The notes: generated by a model not told the origin, from the letters alone. Counted from the stretch's first letter, positions 52,337-62,580 are shown. The stretch is DNA of 64,000 nt from Mucilaginibacter gossypiicola (GCF_900110105.1 NZ_FOCL01000021.1:37472-101471); one strand, 5' to 3'. Made by a program: numbers and translations.

Positions 52337-52939
52337 ATGGCTGGTAAAATTAATGAGATATTGAATGAGCGGGAAATCCTGGACAGGTTGAAAGATCAGG
52401 ACCAAAGCGCTTTTACAATTATCTATAACGCTTACTCCAAACAAATCTATCGTTACGCCATACGCTTTGTGAAATCAAATGATATTGCAGAAGATGCCGT
52501 TCATGACATTTTTGTTAAGCTCTGGAATAACGCAGCCGATTTAGATATTCAGGTTTCTATTCAGGCTTATCTGTATAAGCTGGCTCATAATCATTTGCTA
52601 AACCTGATCAGGCGGGAAGCGGTTGAAGGTCGTTATATTGATGAAATGATGAAGACCGCTGCTGAATTTAGTCAGAACACTGAGGAAACCATTGAATATC
52701 GCGAAACCCTTGCCAAAACCCGGCAGGCTATTGATAATTTGCCTCCGCAAAGAAAACTGATATTTGAAATGGGACGCAGCGAAGGCATGAGCCACAAACA
52801 AATAGCGCGCGAACTGAATATAGCCGATAGCACAGTTAACAACCAGATTGTAAAAGCGCTTAAATCTATCAAAGAGCATCTGCTGGCTACCGGAGCCATT
52901 AGCGCTATGGTGGCTTTTATTCTCCTCTTAAAAAAATAA
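52337..52939 (+). CDS. ECF sigma-70 factor, Bacteroides expansion family
   Basis: 200 residues from the ATG at 52337; a GTG nine bases earlier is the alternative. Region 2 (FTIIYNAYSKQIYRYAIRFV, AEDAVHDIFVKLW) and region 4 (LPPQRKLIFEMGRSEGMSHK, IARELNIADSTVNNQIVKAL) are complete. A hydrophobic C-terminal tail (ISAMVAFILLLKK) is typical of these factors. It should direct transcription of the SusC/SusD genes downstream and be controlled by the adjacent FecR-type anti-sigma. Confidence 0.93.
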   Translation: MAGKINEILNEREILDRLKDQDQSAFTIIYNAYSKQIYRYAIRFVKSNDIAEDAVHDIFVKLWNNAADLDIQVSIQAYLYKLAHNHLLNLIRREAVEGRYIDEMMKTAAEFSQNTEETIEYRETLAKTRQAIDNLPPQRKLIFEMGRSEGMSHKQIARELNIADSTVNNQIVKALKSIKEHLLATGAISAMVAFILLLKK

Positions 52940-53006
52940 AATATTTTTTCATTTGCGATAGTTATACCGCTTAACCTGGGTGTCTTTATTAATGTAGGAC
53001 AGGAAT

Positions 53007-53969
53007 ATGGACCAGGAAATCATTTTATTATTACGCAAATACGTTAACAATAACTGTAATACCCAGGAATTGGAGAGTGTGAGGCAACTCATTACATCCG
53101 GCCAATACGAAGGCGAATGGGACGCTGTTTTGCAGGAGGAAGCTTTAACTGAAGATACCGGATTTTCGAATGTGCCAGACTTTAGGCAAGGCGAAGTTTT
53201 AAACCGGATAAACCGTAGCATAAAACCGGTTAAACAGCTAACCTTCCCTCGCTGGAGCCTGGGGGCCGCTGCTGCTATATTAATTATGCTTTCGGCGGGT
53301 TACCTGTTTTTCAACAATCGCAGTCCTGTTTTAAGTAGCCAACCATTGCTGAGTGTCACTTCGTCGGCAGGGCAACAAAAAAAGATCACCTTAACCGATG
53401 GGACTGAGGTTATTTTGAATAGCCTGAGCACACTTCAATATAAAGATTTTAACGGAGCCAAGCGCGAAGTTTACTTAGAAGGGGAGGCTTTTTTTAACGT
53501 GGCTCACGATGCCCGGCATCCTTTTGTAGTGCATACTCAAAAGTTAAATGTTCACGTACTGGGGACTTCGTTTAACGTAAGTGCTTATGTTCATGACAGG
53601 AAAACTACGGTAAGTGTGGCAACCGGAAAAGTAGGCGTAAACGTTTCTAATTCATCCCATGCAAATATGCTTCTGCCTGGCGACAGGCTAAGCTATAATG
53701 GCAATATTCAAACGGATCATGTTAGCCCCGATGATGTACTGGGATGGCAAAAAGGCATTCTTGTTTTTCATCAGGAAAGTATCCGCGATATAGCACCGGT
53801 ATTGGAACGGTATTACGGCGTGCACATCTACTTTGGCAAAAACAACAATCCGGGTAAGCAGGTTACCGCTGCTTTTAAACAGAAAACATTGCCGCAGGTG
53901 ATGGTTATCCTATCGCAGACAGCCGGATTTACTTATCAGCTGACTAATAGCGAAATACATATTGATTAA
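53007..53969 (+). CDS. FecR-type anti-sigma factor
   Basis: 320 residues. The cytoplasmic N-terminal sigma-binding part is followed by one membrane helix (LGAAAAILIMLSAGYLFF, about 87-104). The periplasmic FecR domain shows KKITLTDGTEVILNSLSTLQ, REVYLEGEAFFNVAHDARHP and VLGTSFNVSAY, and a C-terminal STN-like part (FKQKTLPQVMVILSQTAGF). It transmits the occupancy signal of the TonB-dependent receptor to the ECF sigma factor. Confidence 0.93.
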   Translation: MDQEIILLLRKYVNNNCNTQELESVRQLITSGQYEGEWDAVLQEEALTEDTGFSNVPDFRQGEVLNRINRSIKPVKQLTFPRWSLGAAAAILIMLSAGYLFFNNRSPVLSSQPLLSVTSSAGQQKKITLTDGTEVILNSLSTLQYKDFNGAKREVYLEGEAFFNVAHDARHPFVVHTQKLNVHVLGTSFNVSAYVHDRKTTVSVATGKVGVNVSNSSHANMLLPGDRLSYNGNIQTDHVSPDDVLGWQKGILVFHQESIRDIAPVLERYYGVHIYFGKNNNPGKQVTAAFKQKTLPQVMVILSQTAGFTYQLTNSEIHID

Positions 53970-53999
53970 ACCCATTAAACAAGGAGGTACCCCAAAAAG

Positions 54000-54040
54000 A
54001 TACTTTACAAAAAGTATGCGCCCCGTTGGAGCAGGGCGCA
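54000..54040 (+). promoter_or_regulatory. Two adjacent hairpins in the susC leader
   Basis: ATACTTT-acaa-AAAGTAT (54000-54017) is followed at once by TGCGCCC (54017-54023) pairing with GGGCGCA (54034-54040). They lie in the 150-bp gap between fecR and the SusC gene. No T-run follows, so an attenuator or mRNA-stability element is more likely than a terminator. Confidence 0.4.
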
Positions 54041-54119
54041 GAATATCAACTGAATTTGGAGATTCAATTAACAAAAACACGCGGGTTTTCGACCACCTGC
54101 GATAATCAACACTAAAATA

Positions 54120-57100
54120 ATGAAAAAAATACTAAGGTATCAATTTTTGATGCTTGTTTTTATGCTATGCGCCATTGTGCCGCGCGCAGAAGCGCAAAAT
54201 ACCGAACGCGCCATAACATTTAACAGCAGTCAGATAACACTGCAACAGTTTATAAAGCAGGTAAAAGATCAGCAGGGAATTGAATTTACGTTCGATCAGG
54301 ATGTGAATTCCCTGATGGCAAAAAAAATCACCGTCAGGAAAAAGAAAACAACCGTTGCTGATGCACTAAAATGGCTTACTGCCGATTTACCTGTAAAATA
54401 TAAAGCCATTGATAATTATATCATTCTCAGCTTAGCAAATGCAGGCAAAAGCACTGGTGGTAAAGGGCATATCTCCGGCAAAGTAGTTGATGAAGCTTCA
54501 GAACCTTTGCCTGGTGCTACCGTAACTGTAGTTGAAGCTGGCGTATCTGCAACTGCCGATAAAGATGGTTTGTTTAACATCCCGGTATCTGCCGGTTCGT
54601 ATACCCTTGAAGTTACCTTTATCTCTTTTCAAAAAGAGGTTTTGAAAAATGTTTTGGTAGGCGATGATCGTTCAGCCTCAGTTTCAGTTATAATGAAAGC
54701 TCAGCCTAATTCACTTAACGAAGTTGTGGTTACCGCCCTGGGTATCAAAAAACGCGAACGTTCATTGGGTTATGCCAGCGCGCAGTTAAGCGCTAAAGAT
54801 GTAAGTACTGTTCCGCAGCCTAACGTTTTAAATTCGCTTTCGGCGAGGGTTGCCGGTGTAAATGTACGGTCAACAGGTTCTGATCCGGGTTCAAGCGTAA
54901 TGGTTACTATTCGTGGCCAATCGTCATTAACTAAAGATAATCAGCCTTTATATGTAATAGACGGAATCCCGGTAGCGCCTGCACTTCAAAATCCTACTGC
55001 TGGCATAGACGGGAAACAAACTATTGACTATGGCAGCCCCATAGGTGATTTAAGTGCCGACGATATTGCCAGTGTTACCGTATTAAAAGGCGCAAGCGCG
55101 GCTGCTTTATATGGCAGCAGGGCGGGCTACGGCGTTATCCTGATCACAACAAAATCAGGTGCAGAAAAAAAAGGTTTGGGGATCAGTTTTAACTCAACCA
55201 CCATTTTTGATAAGGCTTACTTGTTTCCTCATTTCCAAAACGAGTATGGTTCGGGTGACTCCCCGGTATCCGATAATACCATCAGTACAAGTGCATGGGG
55301 ACAGCGCCTTAATACCGGCACAAAATTGGTTCAGTGGAACAGCCCGGTTGGCAGCGATGGTAAGCAAATAGCTACCGATTGGGTTTCTTATCCTAACCGG
55401 GTAAAGGATTTCTTTAAAACAGGCCATACCATTACCAATAACCTTGCTGTTTCAAAATCGGGTGAGGCCGGTGATTTCAGGTTGTCTTATGCCAATATGC
55501 AAAACAAGGGTATTGTGCCTAACACCGATATCAAACGTAATAACCTCAATTTTGCGGGTAACTACAACCTTAAAAAATATATAAGGCTTAGTACAAATAT
55601 TGCTTACACCAATAACCAGAGTGATAACCGGCCTTCTGCTTACAGCGAAAGCGTAACTTCTGAAGTGTACAAACTTACGCCTAACATCAATATTAATGAC
55701 CTGCGCAATTACTGGGTACCGGGTAAAGAAGGGGTAAAGCAATACAATCCATTATCAAGCGATGATAACCCCTTTTTAATTGCTTACGAAGAAACCAACG
55801 GTTTTAACCGTAACCGTTTAACCGGTCATGTACAGCTTGCTGTTGATCTGTTGCCAAACCTGACGCTTACAGCACGTACAGGTCTTGATTACTACTCAAC
55901 CGATCTGAACGAAAAACGCCCGTTCAGCGCAAAGCGTAACCCTACCGGAGCCTACCTTACCGAGAATGATTATTTTAAAGAGCAAAACAGCGATTTTCTG
56001 TTAACCTATAAGTCTAAAATAGGTCATGACTGGAATTATTCAGTTTCGGCGGGTGGTAACCAGATGGATCAAAAGGTACGTACCGTACGCAATTATACTG
56101 GCACGCTTACTTTGCCGGGTATCTACAATTTATCAAACGCTGCCGCCGGTTCTATGATCTACGCTGAATCGGCCTCGCAAAAACGTATTAACAGTATTTA
56201 CGGTTTGGGTGAGATCAGCTATAAGCAATGGGCTTTTTTAAACTTAACTGCCCGTAACGACTGGAGCAGTACTTTACCTGAAGCCAACAATTCCTATTTC
56301 TATCCATCAGCTTCCTTAAGCCTTATCGCTTCCGATCTGCTGGGGATTAAATGGGATAAGCTGTCTTATTTAAAACTTCGCGGAAATATATCGCAGGTAG
56401 GTTCAGATACAGATCCTTATCAGCTTTATAACGTGGTTCCGTTTGATACCGACTGGGGTTCGGTAAAAAGGGCTTCATTATCCTACGATCAAAAAAACAG
56501 TCAGTTAAAACCAGAGATAGCAACATCATACGAAACAGGTGCCGATATCAGCTTTTTTAACGATAGATTGGGCGCAAGCTTTACCTGGTACAAAACCAAC
56601 AACAAAAACCAGATCATCCAGGTGCCAACAACCATTGCTTCGGGCGCAAGTACCAAACTGATCAACGCGGGTAATATCCAAAACTCAGGTATTGAACTTT
56701 CGTTGAACGCAGTACCTTTTAAAGGTAAATTCACCTGGCGTACCGATCTTAACTTTACCCGCAACCGCAATAAAGTTATTTCATTAACGCCCGGTATCAC
56801 CAATTATTTATTGGGCAGTACAGACGGCAGCAACGTTGAATACCTGATTAGCGAAGGTACCCAAATGGGCGATTTTTATACCCGCAGCTGGAAAAAAGTA
56901 CCAAGCGGCCCTTATGCCGGCCAACCGTTATTAAACAGTAATGGCCTGTTACAGCAATCAACAGATTTTGAGAAGATTGGCAACTACAATCCTGATTTTA
57001 TTTTAGGGATAAATAACAGTTTTACCTACGGGCCGGTTACTATGAACGTGCTTATAGACTGGCGTAAAGGCGGTAGTTATTACTCATACGTAGCCAAAAG

Positions 57101-57578
57101 CCTTATCGACGATGGTTTTTTGGAAACCACTTTGCCCGGTCGTGACGCTGCCCATGGCGGTTTAGCGTGGACTGATGGCGATGGTGTAAAAAGAAACGAT
57201 GGTATGATTATGCCGGGTTATGTTGCTAACGCCGATGGCTCTTATAGTCCTAATACTACCATTATTGCCGCAAGCGATTATTACGATAGCAAGTATTGGA
57301 AATATTACCAGAACGACACTTTCAGCGCTACCTACGTAAAATTGAAGGAAGTTTCATTAACCTACACGTTTGATAAAAAGATCATGCGCCATATCCCGTT
57401 CATGAGCAATTTGTCAATATCGGCCGTAGGCTATAACCTGTATACCTGGACTGCCGCTAAAATGGGTTTCGATCCTGAAACAACCATGAGCCTTTCGGGC
57501 CTGCGTTACCAGGGCGTTGGTCACTGGACACTGCCAGGTACCCGCTCATACGGTTTTAAACTGAGTGCCAATTTTTAA
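54120..57578 (+). CDS. SusC/RagA-family TonB-dependent outer-membrane transporter
   Basis: 1152 residues. A signal peptide (cut near RAEAQ) precedes an STN secretin/TonB N-terminal domain (about 30-110), which couples to the FecR anti-sigma. A CarboxypepD_reg-like domain follows (GHISGKVVDEASEPLPGATV), then the plug with SLNEVVVTALGIKKRERSLG and YVIDGIPV, and a 22-strand barrel ending in SYGFKLSANF. It imports a ligand handed over by the SusD-like lipoprotein. The STN domain marks it as the signal-transducing type. Confidence 0.95.
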   Translation: MKKILRYQFLMLVFMLCAIVPRAEAQNTERAITFNSSQITLQQFIKQVKDQQGIEFTFDQDVNSLMAKKITVRKKKTTVADALKWLTADLPVKYKAIDNYIILSLANAGKSTGGKGHISGKVVDEASEPLPGATVTVVEAGVSATADKDGLFNIPVSAGSYTLEVTFISFQKEVLKNVLVGDDRSASVSVIMKAQPNSLNEVVVTALGIKKRERSLGYASAQLSAKDVSTVPQPNVLNSLSARVAGVNVRSTGSDPGSSVMVTIRGQSSLTKDNQPLYVIDGIPVAPALQNPTAGIDGKQTIDYGSPIGDLSADDIASVTVLKGASAAALYGSRAGYGVILITTKSGAEKKGLGISFNSTTIFDKAYLFPHFQNEYGSGDSPVSDNTISTSAWGQRLNTGTKLVQWNSPVGSDGKQIATDWVSYPNRVKDFFKTGHTITNNLAVSKSGEAGDFRLSYANMQNKGIVPNTDIKRNNLNFAGNYNLKKYIRLSTNIAYTNNQSDNRPSAYSESVTSEVYKLTPNININDLRNYWVPGKEGVKQYNPLSSDDNPFLIAYEETNGFNRNRLTGHVQLAVDLLPNLTLTARTGLDYYSTDLNEKRPFSAKRNPTGAYLTENDYFKEQNSDFLLTYKSKIGHDWNYSVSAGGNQMDQKVRTVRNYTGTLTLPGIYNLSNAAAGSMIYAESASQKRINSIYGLGEISYKQWAFLNLTARNDWSSTLPEANNSYFYPSASLSLIASDLLGIKWDKLSYLKLRGNISQVGSDTDPYQLYNVVPFDTDWGSVKRASLSYDQKNSQLKPEIATSYETGADISFFNDRLGASFTWYKTNNKNQIIQVPTTIASGASTKLINAGNIQNSGIELSLNAVPFKGKFTWRTDLNFTRNRNKVISLTPGITNYLLGSTDGSNVEYLISEGTQMGDFYTRSWKKVPSGPYAGQPLLNSNGLLQQSTDFEKIGNYNPDFILGINNSFTYGPVTMNVLIDWRKGGSYYSYVAKSLIDDGFLETTLPGRDAAHGGLAWTDGDGVKRNDGMIMPGYVANADGSYSPNTTIIAASDYYDSKYWKYYQNDTFSATYVKLKEVSLTYTFDKKIMRHIPFMSNLSISAVGYNLYTWTAAKMGFDPETTMSLSGLRYQGVGHWTLPGTRSYGFKLSANF

Positions 57579-57588
57579 CAACCAACAA

Positions 57589-59058
57589 ATGAAAGCTTAT
57601 TCTCTTTTATATTTAGCAATTGGCGCGATGTTTTTTACATCATGTACCAAGGATTTTCAAAAAATCAATACCAACAATAACAGTCCGTCATCAACCCGCC
57701 CCGAATATCATTTTACCGAGGCTATTACCCAAACCGCTTATGCATATGAGGAAAACGCGTTCGATCGTCGCCCAGCTGCATTAGGCCGGTATATCACCCT
57801 GGTACGTAACAATGATTACGAAACTTTCAGATGGACAGCCGTTGACTGGAATGACATTTATCAGCGGGCTATGATCATCAAAACTATGCAGGATGAGGCT
57901 ACAACCACAGCACAGCCTGTGTATATAGCTACCGGTAATATCTTGATGGCCTTCAATATATCGTATCTAACCGATTTGTATGGCGATGTTCCTTATTCAC
58001 AGGCGCTACAGTCGGTATCTACAGGTAATATAAAACCGGCCTATGATAAGCAGCAGGATATTTATATGAACTTGCTGCAATTACTTAAAGATGCCAACGA
58101 ACAGCTGCGTACCTCAGGTACCGGCATTGATGCCAGTGCCGATGCGTTGTATGCAGGCAAAGCACTTCAATGGCGGAAATTAGCTAATTCGCTGCGGTTA
58201 AGGTTGTTGCTCCGCTGTTCGAAGGTTTATGCCAAAGCGTTTACGGATATGCAGGAAATCGTTAATAACAGCGATCTGTACCCCATCTTCACCAGCAATA
58301 CTGATAATGCCGAGGTGATATACCAGGGAGTTAAGAAAGATGACAGTTGGCCCGGCGGTGCGAAAAACATGATCGATGCCGACTTTGCTAAAACCAAAGC
58401 CAGCAAAGAACTGGTTGACGCGCTGATAGCCCGTAATGACCCGCGTTTGGCTGTATGGGTAGCACCGGTTGCTTCAACCACTGGTTCAACGGTTGATCAT
58501 AACCAGTATGTGGGCGTACCTCATGCCCTGGCTAACCCTGCAGATTATAACGGCGGTGAAACTCATCAGTCGGTATTGTCGTCATTTTTCAGGCAGGATA
58601 AGGCTACCGGTTTAAAGGCCAGCTTGATGATCTATCCCGAAGTATGTTTCATACTTGCCGAAGCCGCGCAAAGTGGTAAAGTAACTATCCCCTCAAAAAC
58701 GGCCGAATCATTATATCACGACGGCATTGAGGCCTCAATGGATTATTACGGCGTAAAGGCTCAGGCCGCAACCCAGGCTTACTATGATTTGCCGCTGGTG
58801 AAATATGATGGCACGCAAAAACAGTTGATCATTCAAAAATGGCTGGCCATGCTATTCCGTGGTTCTGAAGGCTGGTTTGATTTCCGCCGCACAGGGTTCC
58901 CTGAGTTTGTAGCCGGACCAATGGCGTTCCAGCCGCAGTTCCCGGTAAGGTATTGCTGGCCAACCAGCGAGCCTAACGTTAATAACGATAGTTACCGTGC
59001 TGCCATCGCTGTATTTGGCGCCGATGATATCAACACCAAAATGTGGTACCTCAAGTAA
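57589..59058 (+). CDS. SusD/RagB-like lipoprotein (SusD_2 type)
   Basis: 489 residues from the ATG at 57589, 11 bp after the susC stop; an in-frame start inside susC would spoil the signal peptide. Lipobox FFTSC with Cys near residue 19. TPR-rich helical fold with DLYGDVPYSQALQ, LYAGKALQWRKLANSLRLRL, LIQKWLAMLFRGSEGWFDFR and a C-terminal PVRYCWPTSEPNVN, all as in the SusD-like SusD_2 branch. It captures the substrate at the cell surface for the SusC partner. Confidence 0.93.
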   Translation: MKAYSLLYLAIGAMFFTSCTKDFQKINTNNNSPSSTRPEYHFTEAITQTAYAYEENAFDRRPAALGRYITLVRNNDYETFRWTAVDWNDIYQRAMIIKTMQDEATTTAQPVYIATGNILMAFNISYLTDLYGDVPYSQALQSVSTGNIKPAYDKQQDIYMNLLQLLKDANEQLRTSGTGIDASADALYAGKALQWRKLANSLRLRLLLRCSKVYAKAFTDMQEIVNNSDLYPIFTSNTDNAEVIYQGVKKDDSWPGGAKNMIDADFAKTKASKELVDALIARNDPRLAVWVAPVASTTGSTVDHNQYVGVPHALANPADYNGGETHQSVLSSFFRQDKATGLKASLMIYPEVCFILAEAAQSGKVTIPSKTAESLYHDGIEASMDYYGVKAQAATQAYYDLPLVKYDGTQKQLIIQKWLAMLFRGSEGWFDFRRTGFPEFVAGPMAFQPQFPVRYCWPTSEPNVNNDSYRAAIAVFGADDINTKMWYLK

Positions 59059-59151
59059 GATCATACCCCTGATAACTACACTATATATCAATAAGGATAG
59101 GGACAGCGGGTAAATGAACCTCGTTGTCCTGTATCCTTTTAGCAACGTTTT

Positions 59152-60471
59152 ATGAGCAAAATAGCAAGAAGGAATTTTATCGGCCGCACTTTAAAAATGG
59201 GTGCATTATTGCCTGTGATCGGCTCGCCGGTAAAGTTATTTAGTAGCGATGCCGAAAGTGCCGGCTACCCGGCAACCGAAACACCTGATCGTATTTTATT
59301 GACCATAACAGAAAACCCGGCGGTTAGCATTACCGTCAACTGGCGAACAACACAAACCTCCGAAGTAAATTCTGTAGAATACACGATAGCCGATGCACAC
59401 CCCGAATTTGTATCGGGCGCTAAAACAGTAAACGCTGTTTCAAAAAAGTTCAGCTTTGAAAATATTCAGTTTATTAATCACCGGGTTACTTTAAATGATC
59501 TTCAGCCGGATACGCTATATGCTTATCGGGTAGGATATGGTGAAAACAGGAGCGAATGGTTTCAATTTCGTACCGCTAAGGCGAATCTTGAAAAAGCCAG
59601 GCTAAGCTTTATTTACCTTGGCGATGCTCAGATCGGCATAAAGCCATTATGGAGCCGTGTTATACGCAAAGCTTACGCTACACAACCAGATGCACAGCTG
59701 GTAATTCATGCCGGAGACCTTGTAAACCGGGCAAATAAAGATGAAGAGTGGGGCGACTGGTTTGCTGCAGGCAATTATATCCATGCCAGTACACCAGCTT
59801 TAATGACACCCGGCAACCACGAATATACCCACGATGATGGTAAACCCCATCTGTCTGTTTACTGGAACGAACAATTTAGCCTGCCCGCTAATGGCCCGGA
59901 TGATGAGTTGCTGAGAGGAAGCTGCTATTATACCGACTTACAAGGTGTAAGGTTTATCTCGCTTAATACCCAAATGATTGAGGAAGCCCCGTCTGATGAT
60001 TGCATACAGCGGCAGGTAACATGGTTACACAGTGTATTGAAGCAAAATCGCCGGCAATGGACTTGCGTGGTAATGCACCATCCTATGTACTCAACAAAAA
60101 AAGGACGGGATAACAAAAAATCGCGGGAGCATTTGAAACCCATATTTGATCAATATGGTGTGGATATCGTATTGCAGGGGCATGATCATGCTTACGCCCG
60201 CGGTATGAGCAAAATTAGTCTGACCAACGGCGGTCCGAACGCCACCTCGCATACGGTTTACGTTGTATCGGTGAGTGGTTCAAAAATGTACGAAACCGAG
60301 CCAATGGATTGGGCCGATATCATCATTAATCATACCCAGGTTTATCAAACCATTAATATTAATGACGATACGCTGCAATTTAAAGCATACCTGGCCACCG
60401 GCGAAATTGCCGATGCTTTTGACCTGGTTAAAAGAAAGGGAAAACCCAATCAACTGATCAACAAAAAATAA
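59152..60471 (+). CDS. Tat-exported purple-acid-phosphatase-like metallophosphoesterase
   Basis: 439 residues. A twin-arginine signal (KIARRNFIGRTLKMGALLPV) is followed by a fibronectin-like N-terminal domain (about 40-150) and a calcineurin-like domain. Metal ligands are seen in YLGDAQIG, VIHAGDLVNRANKDEEWGDW, TPGNHEY, VMHHPMYS and QGHDHAYAR. Purple acid phosphatases cleave phosphomonoesters or diesters outside the cytoplasm. Position directly after SusD suggests it processes the imported or captured ligand. Confidence 0.9.
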   Translation: MSKIARRNFIGRTLKMGALLPVIGSPVKLFSSDAESAGYPATETPDRILLTITENPAVSITVNWRTTQTSEVNSVEYTIADAHPEFVSGAKTVNAVSKKFSFENIQFINHRVTLNDLQPDTLYAYRVGYGENRSEWFQFRTAKANLEKARLSFIYLGDAQIGIKPLWSRVIRKAYATQPDAQLVIHAGDLVNRANKDEEWGDWFAAGNYIHASTPALMTPGNHEYTHDDGKPHLSVYWNEQFSLPANGPDDELLRGSCYYTDLQGVRFISLNTQMIEEAPSDDCIQRQVTWLHSVLKQNRRQWTCVVMHHPMYSTKKGRDNKKSREHLKPIFDQYGVDIVLQGHDHAYARGMSKISLTNGGPNATSHTVYVVSVSGSKMYETEPMDWADIIINHTQVYQTININDDTLQFKAYLATGEIADAFDLVKRKGKPNQLINKK

Positions 60472-60480
60472 CAACTATAT

Positions 60481-61455
60481 ATGAAAAGAAGAGATTTTGT
60501 CAAGGGAACGGCTTTAACGGCTTTGGGCGCATCAATTATTGCCCCGCTTGAAACATTGGCTGGCAGCCGGGAAACACATCTGGAAAGTGATGACCTGTCA
60601 AATGCCGTTGTTGCCGATGATAATTATCCCCTGAATTTTGTGGCCATTGGCGATTGGGGTCGTAACGGCGAGTACCGTCAGAAAGAAGTGGCCGATCAAA
60701 TGGGGAAATGGGCTGCCACCCATGCCAACAAATTCATCGTTTCGGTGGGTGATAATTTTTATCCCAAAGGTGTTGTGAGTGAAAACGATCCCCTCTGGCA
60801 TTACTCTTTTGAAAATGTGTATACGGCACATTCACTGCAATATGATTGGTACCCTGTTTTGGGCAATCATGACTACGGTACCGATCCGGAAGCGCAGGTG
60901 CGCTATAGCAAAGTAAGCCGCCGCTGGAATATGCCAGCGCTTTATTACAGCAAAGAGATAGATATTGATAAACAAAGCGGTAAGGCACTGTTGGTATTTA
61001 TTGACACGCAGCCTATAGTTTACGATTTTAAAGAACGCGAACCCGAAAAACAACTGCAATGGCTTGATCAAACACTGGCAAATGCCCCGGCAGATGTGAA
61101 GTGGAAAATTGTGATCGGTCATCATCCTTGCTATACCGTTGGTCCCAGAATAAAAAATTATGATACGCTGTCTATCAGAAAGGCGCTATCTGGCATTTTT
61201 GAAAAGCATAAGGTTGATGTTTACCTGTCGGGACATGAACACTCACTACAGCATTTGAAAGCCGATGGGCACACGCACCAGTTTATATCAGGTGCAGGAT
61301 CAGAACTTACAGAAGTTACTGCCGGGACCCCTTACTGCCGTTTCCAGGCCTCCGAACATGGCTTTATGTACTTCTCTATCAATGCCGGTAAATTAAGGGT
61401 AAATGCCATTAATGACGAGGGCAGGGTGCTTTACGAAACCATATTGAGCAGATAA
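60481..61455 (+). CDS. Tat-exported acid phosphatase (TRAP/ACP5-like)
   Basis: 324 residues. Tat signal MKRRDFVKGTALTALGASII. The metallophosphatase core resembles tartrate-resistant acid phosphatase: VAIGDWGRNGEYRQKEVADQ, VSVGDNFYPKGV, VLGNHDYG, VIGHHPCYT and LSGHEHSLQHL. It follows the other phosphatase by 9 bp, so the two are co-transcribed. The pair probably strips phosphate from the substrate of the linked SusC/D system. Confidence 0.92.
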   Translation: MKRRDFVKGTALTALGASIIAPLETLAGSRETHLESDDLSNAVVADDNYPLNFVAIGDWGRNGEYRQKEVADQMGKWAATHANKFIVSVGDNFYPKGVVSENDPLWHYSFENVYTAHSLQYDWYPVLGNHDYGTDPEAQVRYSKVSRRWNMPALYYSKEIDIDKQSGKALLVFIDTQPIVYDFKEREPEKQLQWLDQTLANAPADVKWKIVIGHHPCYTVGPRIKNYDTLSIRKALSGIFEKHKVDVYLSGHEHSLQHLKADGHTHQFISGAGSELTEVTAGTPYCRFQASEHGFMYFSINAGKLRVNAINDEGRVLYETILSR

Positions 61456-61460
61456 CAGAC

Positions 61461-61497
61461 GGCCGGGTTGATGCGGTAATCAGGTATCGACCCGGCC
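61461..61497 (+). terminator. Hairpin after the phosphatase operon
   Basis: GGCCGGGTTGA (61461-61471) pairs with TCGACCCGGCC (61487-61497) with one G-T pair. It lies 5 bp past the stop of the last phosphatase gene. No T-run follows, so termination efficiency is uncertain. Confidence 0.5.
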
Positions 61498-61598
61498 CTT
61501 CGGAAAAATCCGGAGCACGCTCTATAAATACCAAATTTAATGCTGCAGGCACAAAAAACCGCAAATTGTCCTATGAATGCCATGGAACAGCTATCTGA

Positions 61599-61624
61599 TT
61601 GAATGTCTTTTCCTCCGATTTTTG
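61599..61624 (+). promoter_or_regulatory. Weak promoter candidate for the siderophore-interacting protein
   Basis: TTG at 61599-61601 and GATTTTTG at 61617-61624 (one mismatch to TAnnTTTG), 15-bp gap. If real, transcription begins near 61631 and favours the start codon at 61648. Confidence 0.3.
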
Positions 61625-61647
61625 TAGTCTTAAAAGATGAAAACGAA

Positions 61648-62424
61648 ATGTCGGGAAATAAAATAGAGATATCCGGAAGATTGAACAAGATAACACGAGC
61701 GGGGGGGCAATCTGTTTTTACAGTCAGAGAAAAGATTTTCCTGACGCCTCATTATATCCGCGTGAAATTTGCGATGACTGATGATCAATTGGAGCTATTC
61801 AGTAACGTGCAGACCGGGGCACATAATAAGATTTTTTTAGCGGAGGGTATCAGGCGTACCTATACCACAAGGCACATTGATTTTGTGGAAAAGGAGTTAT
61901 GGATAGATTTTGTTGCGCATGGTGATAATGGGCCGGCTTCTGCCTGGGCTAATCGTACACGTTCCGGCGATTGTATTGCCATTGGGATGAAGGAGGGGCG
62001 AAGGCCGCTTTTCCCTGAAGCGGATGACTATTTGTTTGTTGGCGATAGTACCGCCTTACCCGTAATTGGTGCTATGCTGGAGCAATTACCTTCTGGTGTA
62101 TCTGCTCAGGTTATTATGGAAATTCCCGGAAAGGCAGATGAACTTAAACTGTCGTCGCAAGCGCGTCTGGCTGTCAGCTGGGTGTACAACCCGCAGCCTG
62201 AACAAGGCAGCAACCTTGCGGCAATAGTGCGGAATATGTTGCTGCCCAGTGGAAATAGATTCGTTTTTGTGGCAGCGGAATACGATACAGCGAAGTACCT
62301 TAAAAGCTATTTTAAAAATGAGCTGCTATGGCCGCCGGAAACATTTTCGGCTATGTCGTACTGGAAGCGCGGCGAGTCGGAAGACCAATCATCGGCCAGG
62401 CGCCGGGAAGAACGGCAAGGGTAA
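61648..62424 (+). CDS. Siderophore-interacting flavoprotein (ferric reductase type)
   Basis: 258 residues from the ATG at 61648. A longer frame from 61603 would overlap the promoter-like sequence. The FAD-binding barrel has the flavin motif RRTYTTRHID and DFVAHGDNGPASAWANR. The NAD(P)-binding part contains YLFVGDSTALPVIGAMLEQL and FVFVAAEYDTAKYLKSYF. Members reduce ferric siderophores in the cytoplasm to free iron. The C-terminus ends in a charged tail (SSARRREERQG). Apparently monocistronic. Confidence 0.9.
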   Translation: MSGNKIEISGRLNKITRAGGQSVFTVREKIFLTPHYIRVKFAMTDDQLELFSNVQTGAHNKIFLAEGIRRTYTTRHIDFVEKELWIDFVAHGDNGPASAWANRTRSGDCIAIGMKEGRRPLFPEADDYLFVGDSTALPVIGAMLEQLPSGVSAQVIMEIPGKADELKLSSQARLAVSWVYNPQPEQGSNLAAIVRNMLLPSGNRFVFVAAEYDTAKYLKSYFKNELLWPPETFSAMSYWKRGESEDQSSARRREERQG

Positions 62425-62580
62425 TCACCTTGTTTCGGTTATAAACAACATCCCATGCTTGCCGATTGTAACTTTTTTTTGAATGTTATTTCATTAAACC
62501 ACCTGCATCAACCCAATAAACTGCCGGGCTAAAAGGTATTGCCGCGAATAGTCCAATAACTACCCCTGTTCATGCATTGT

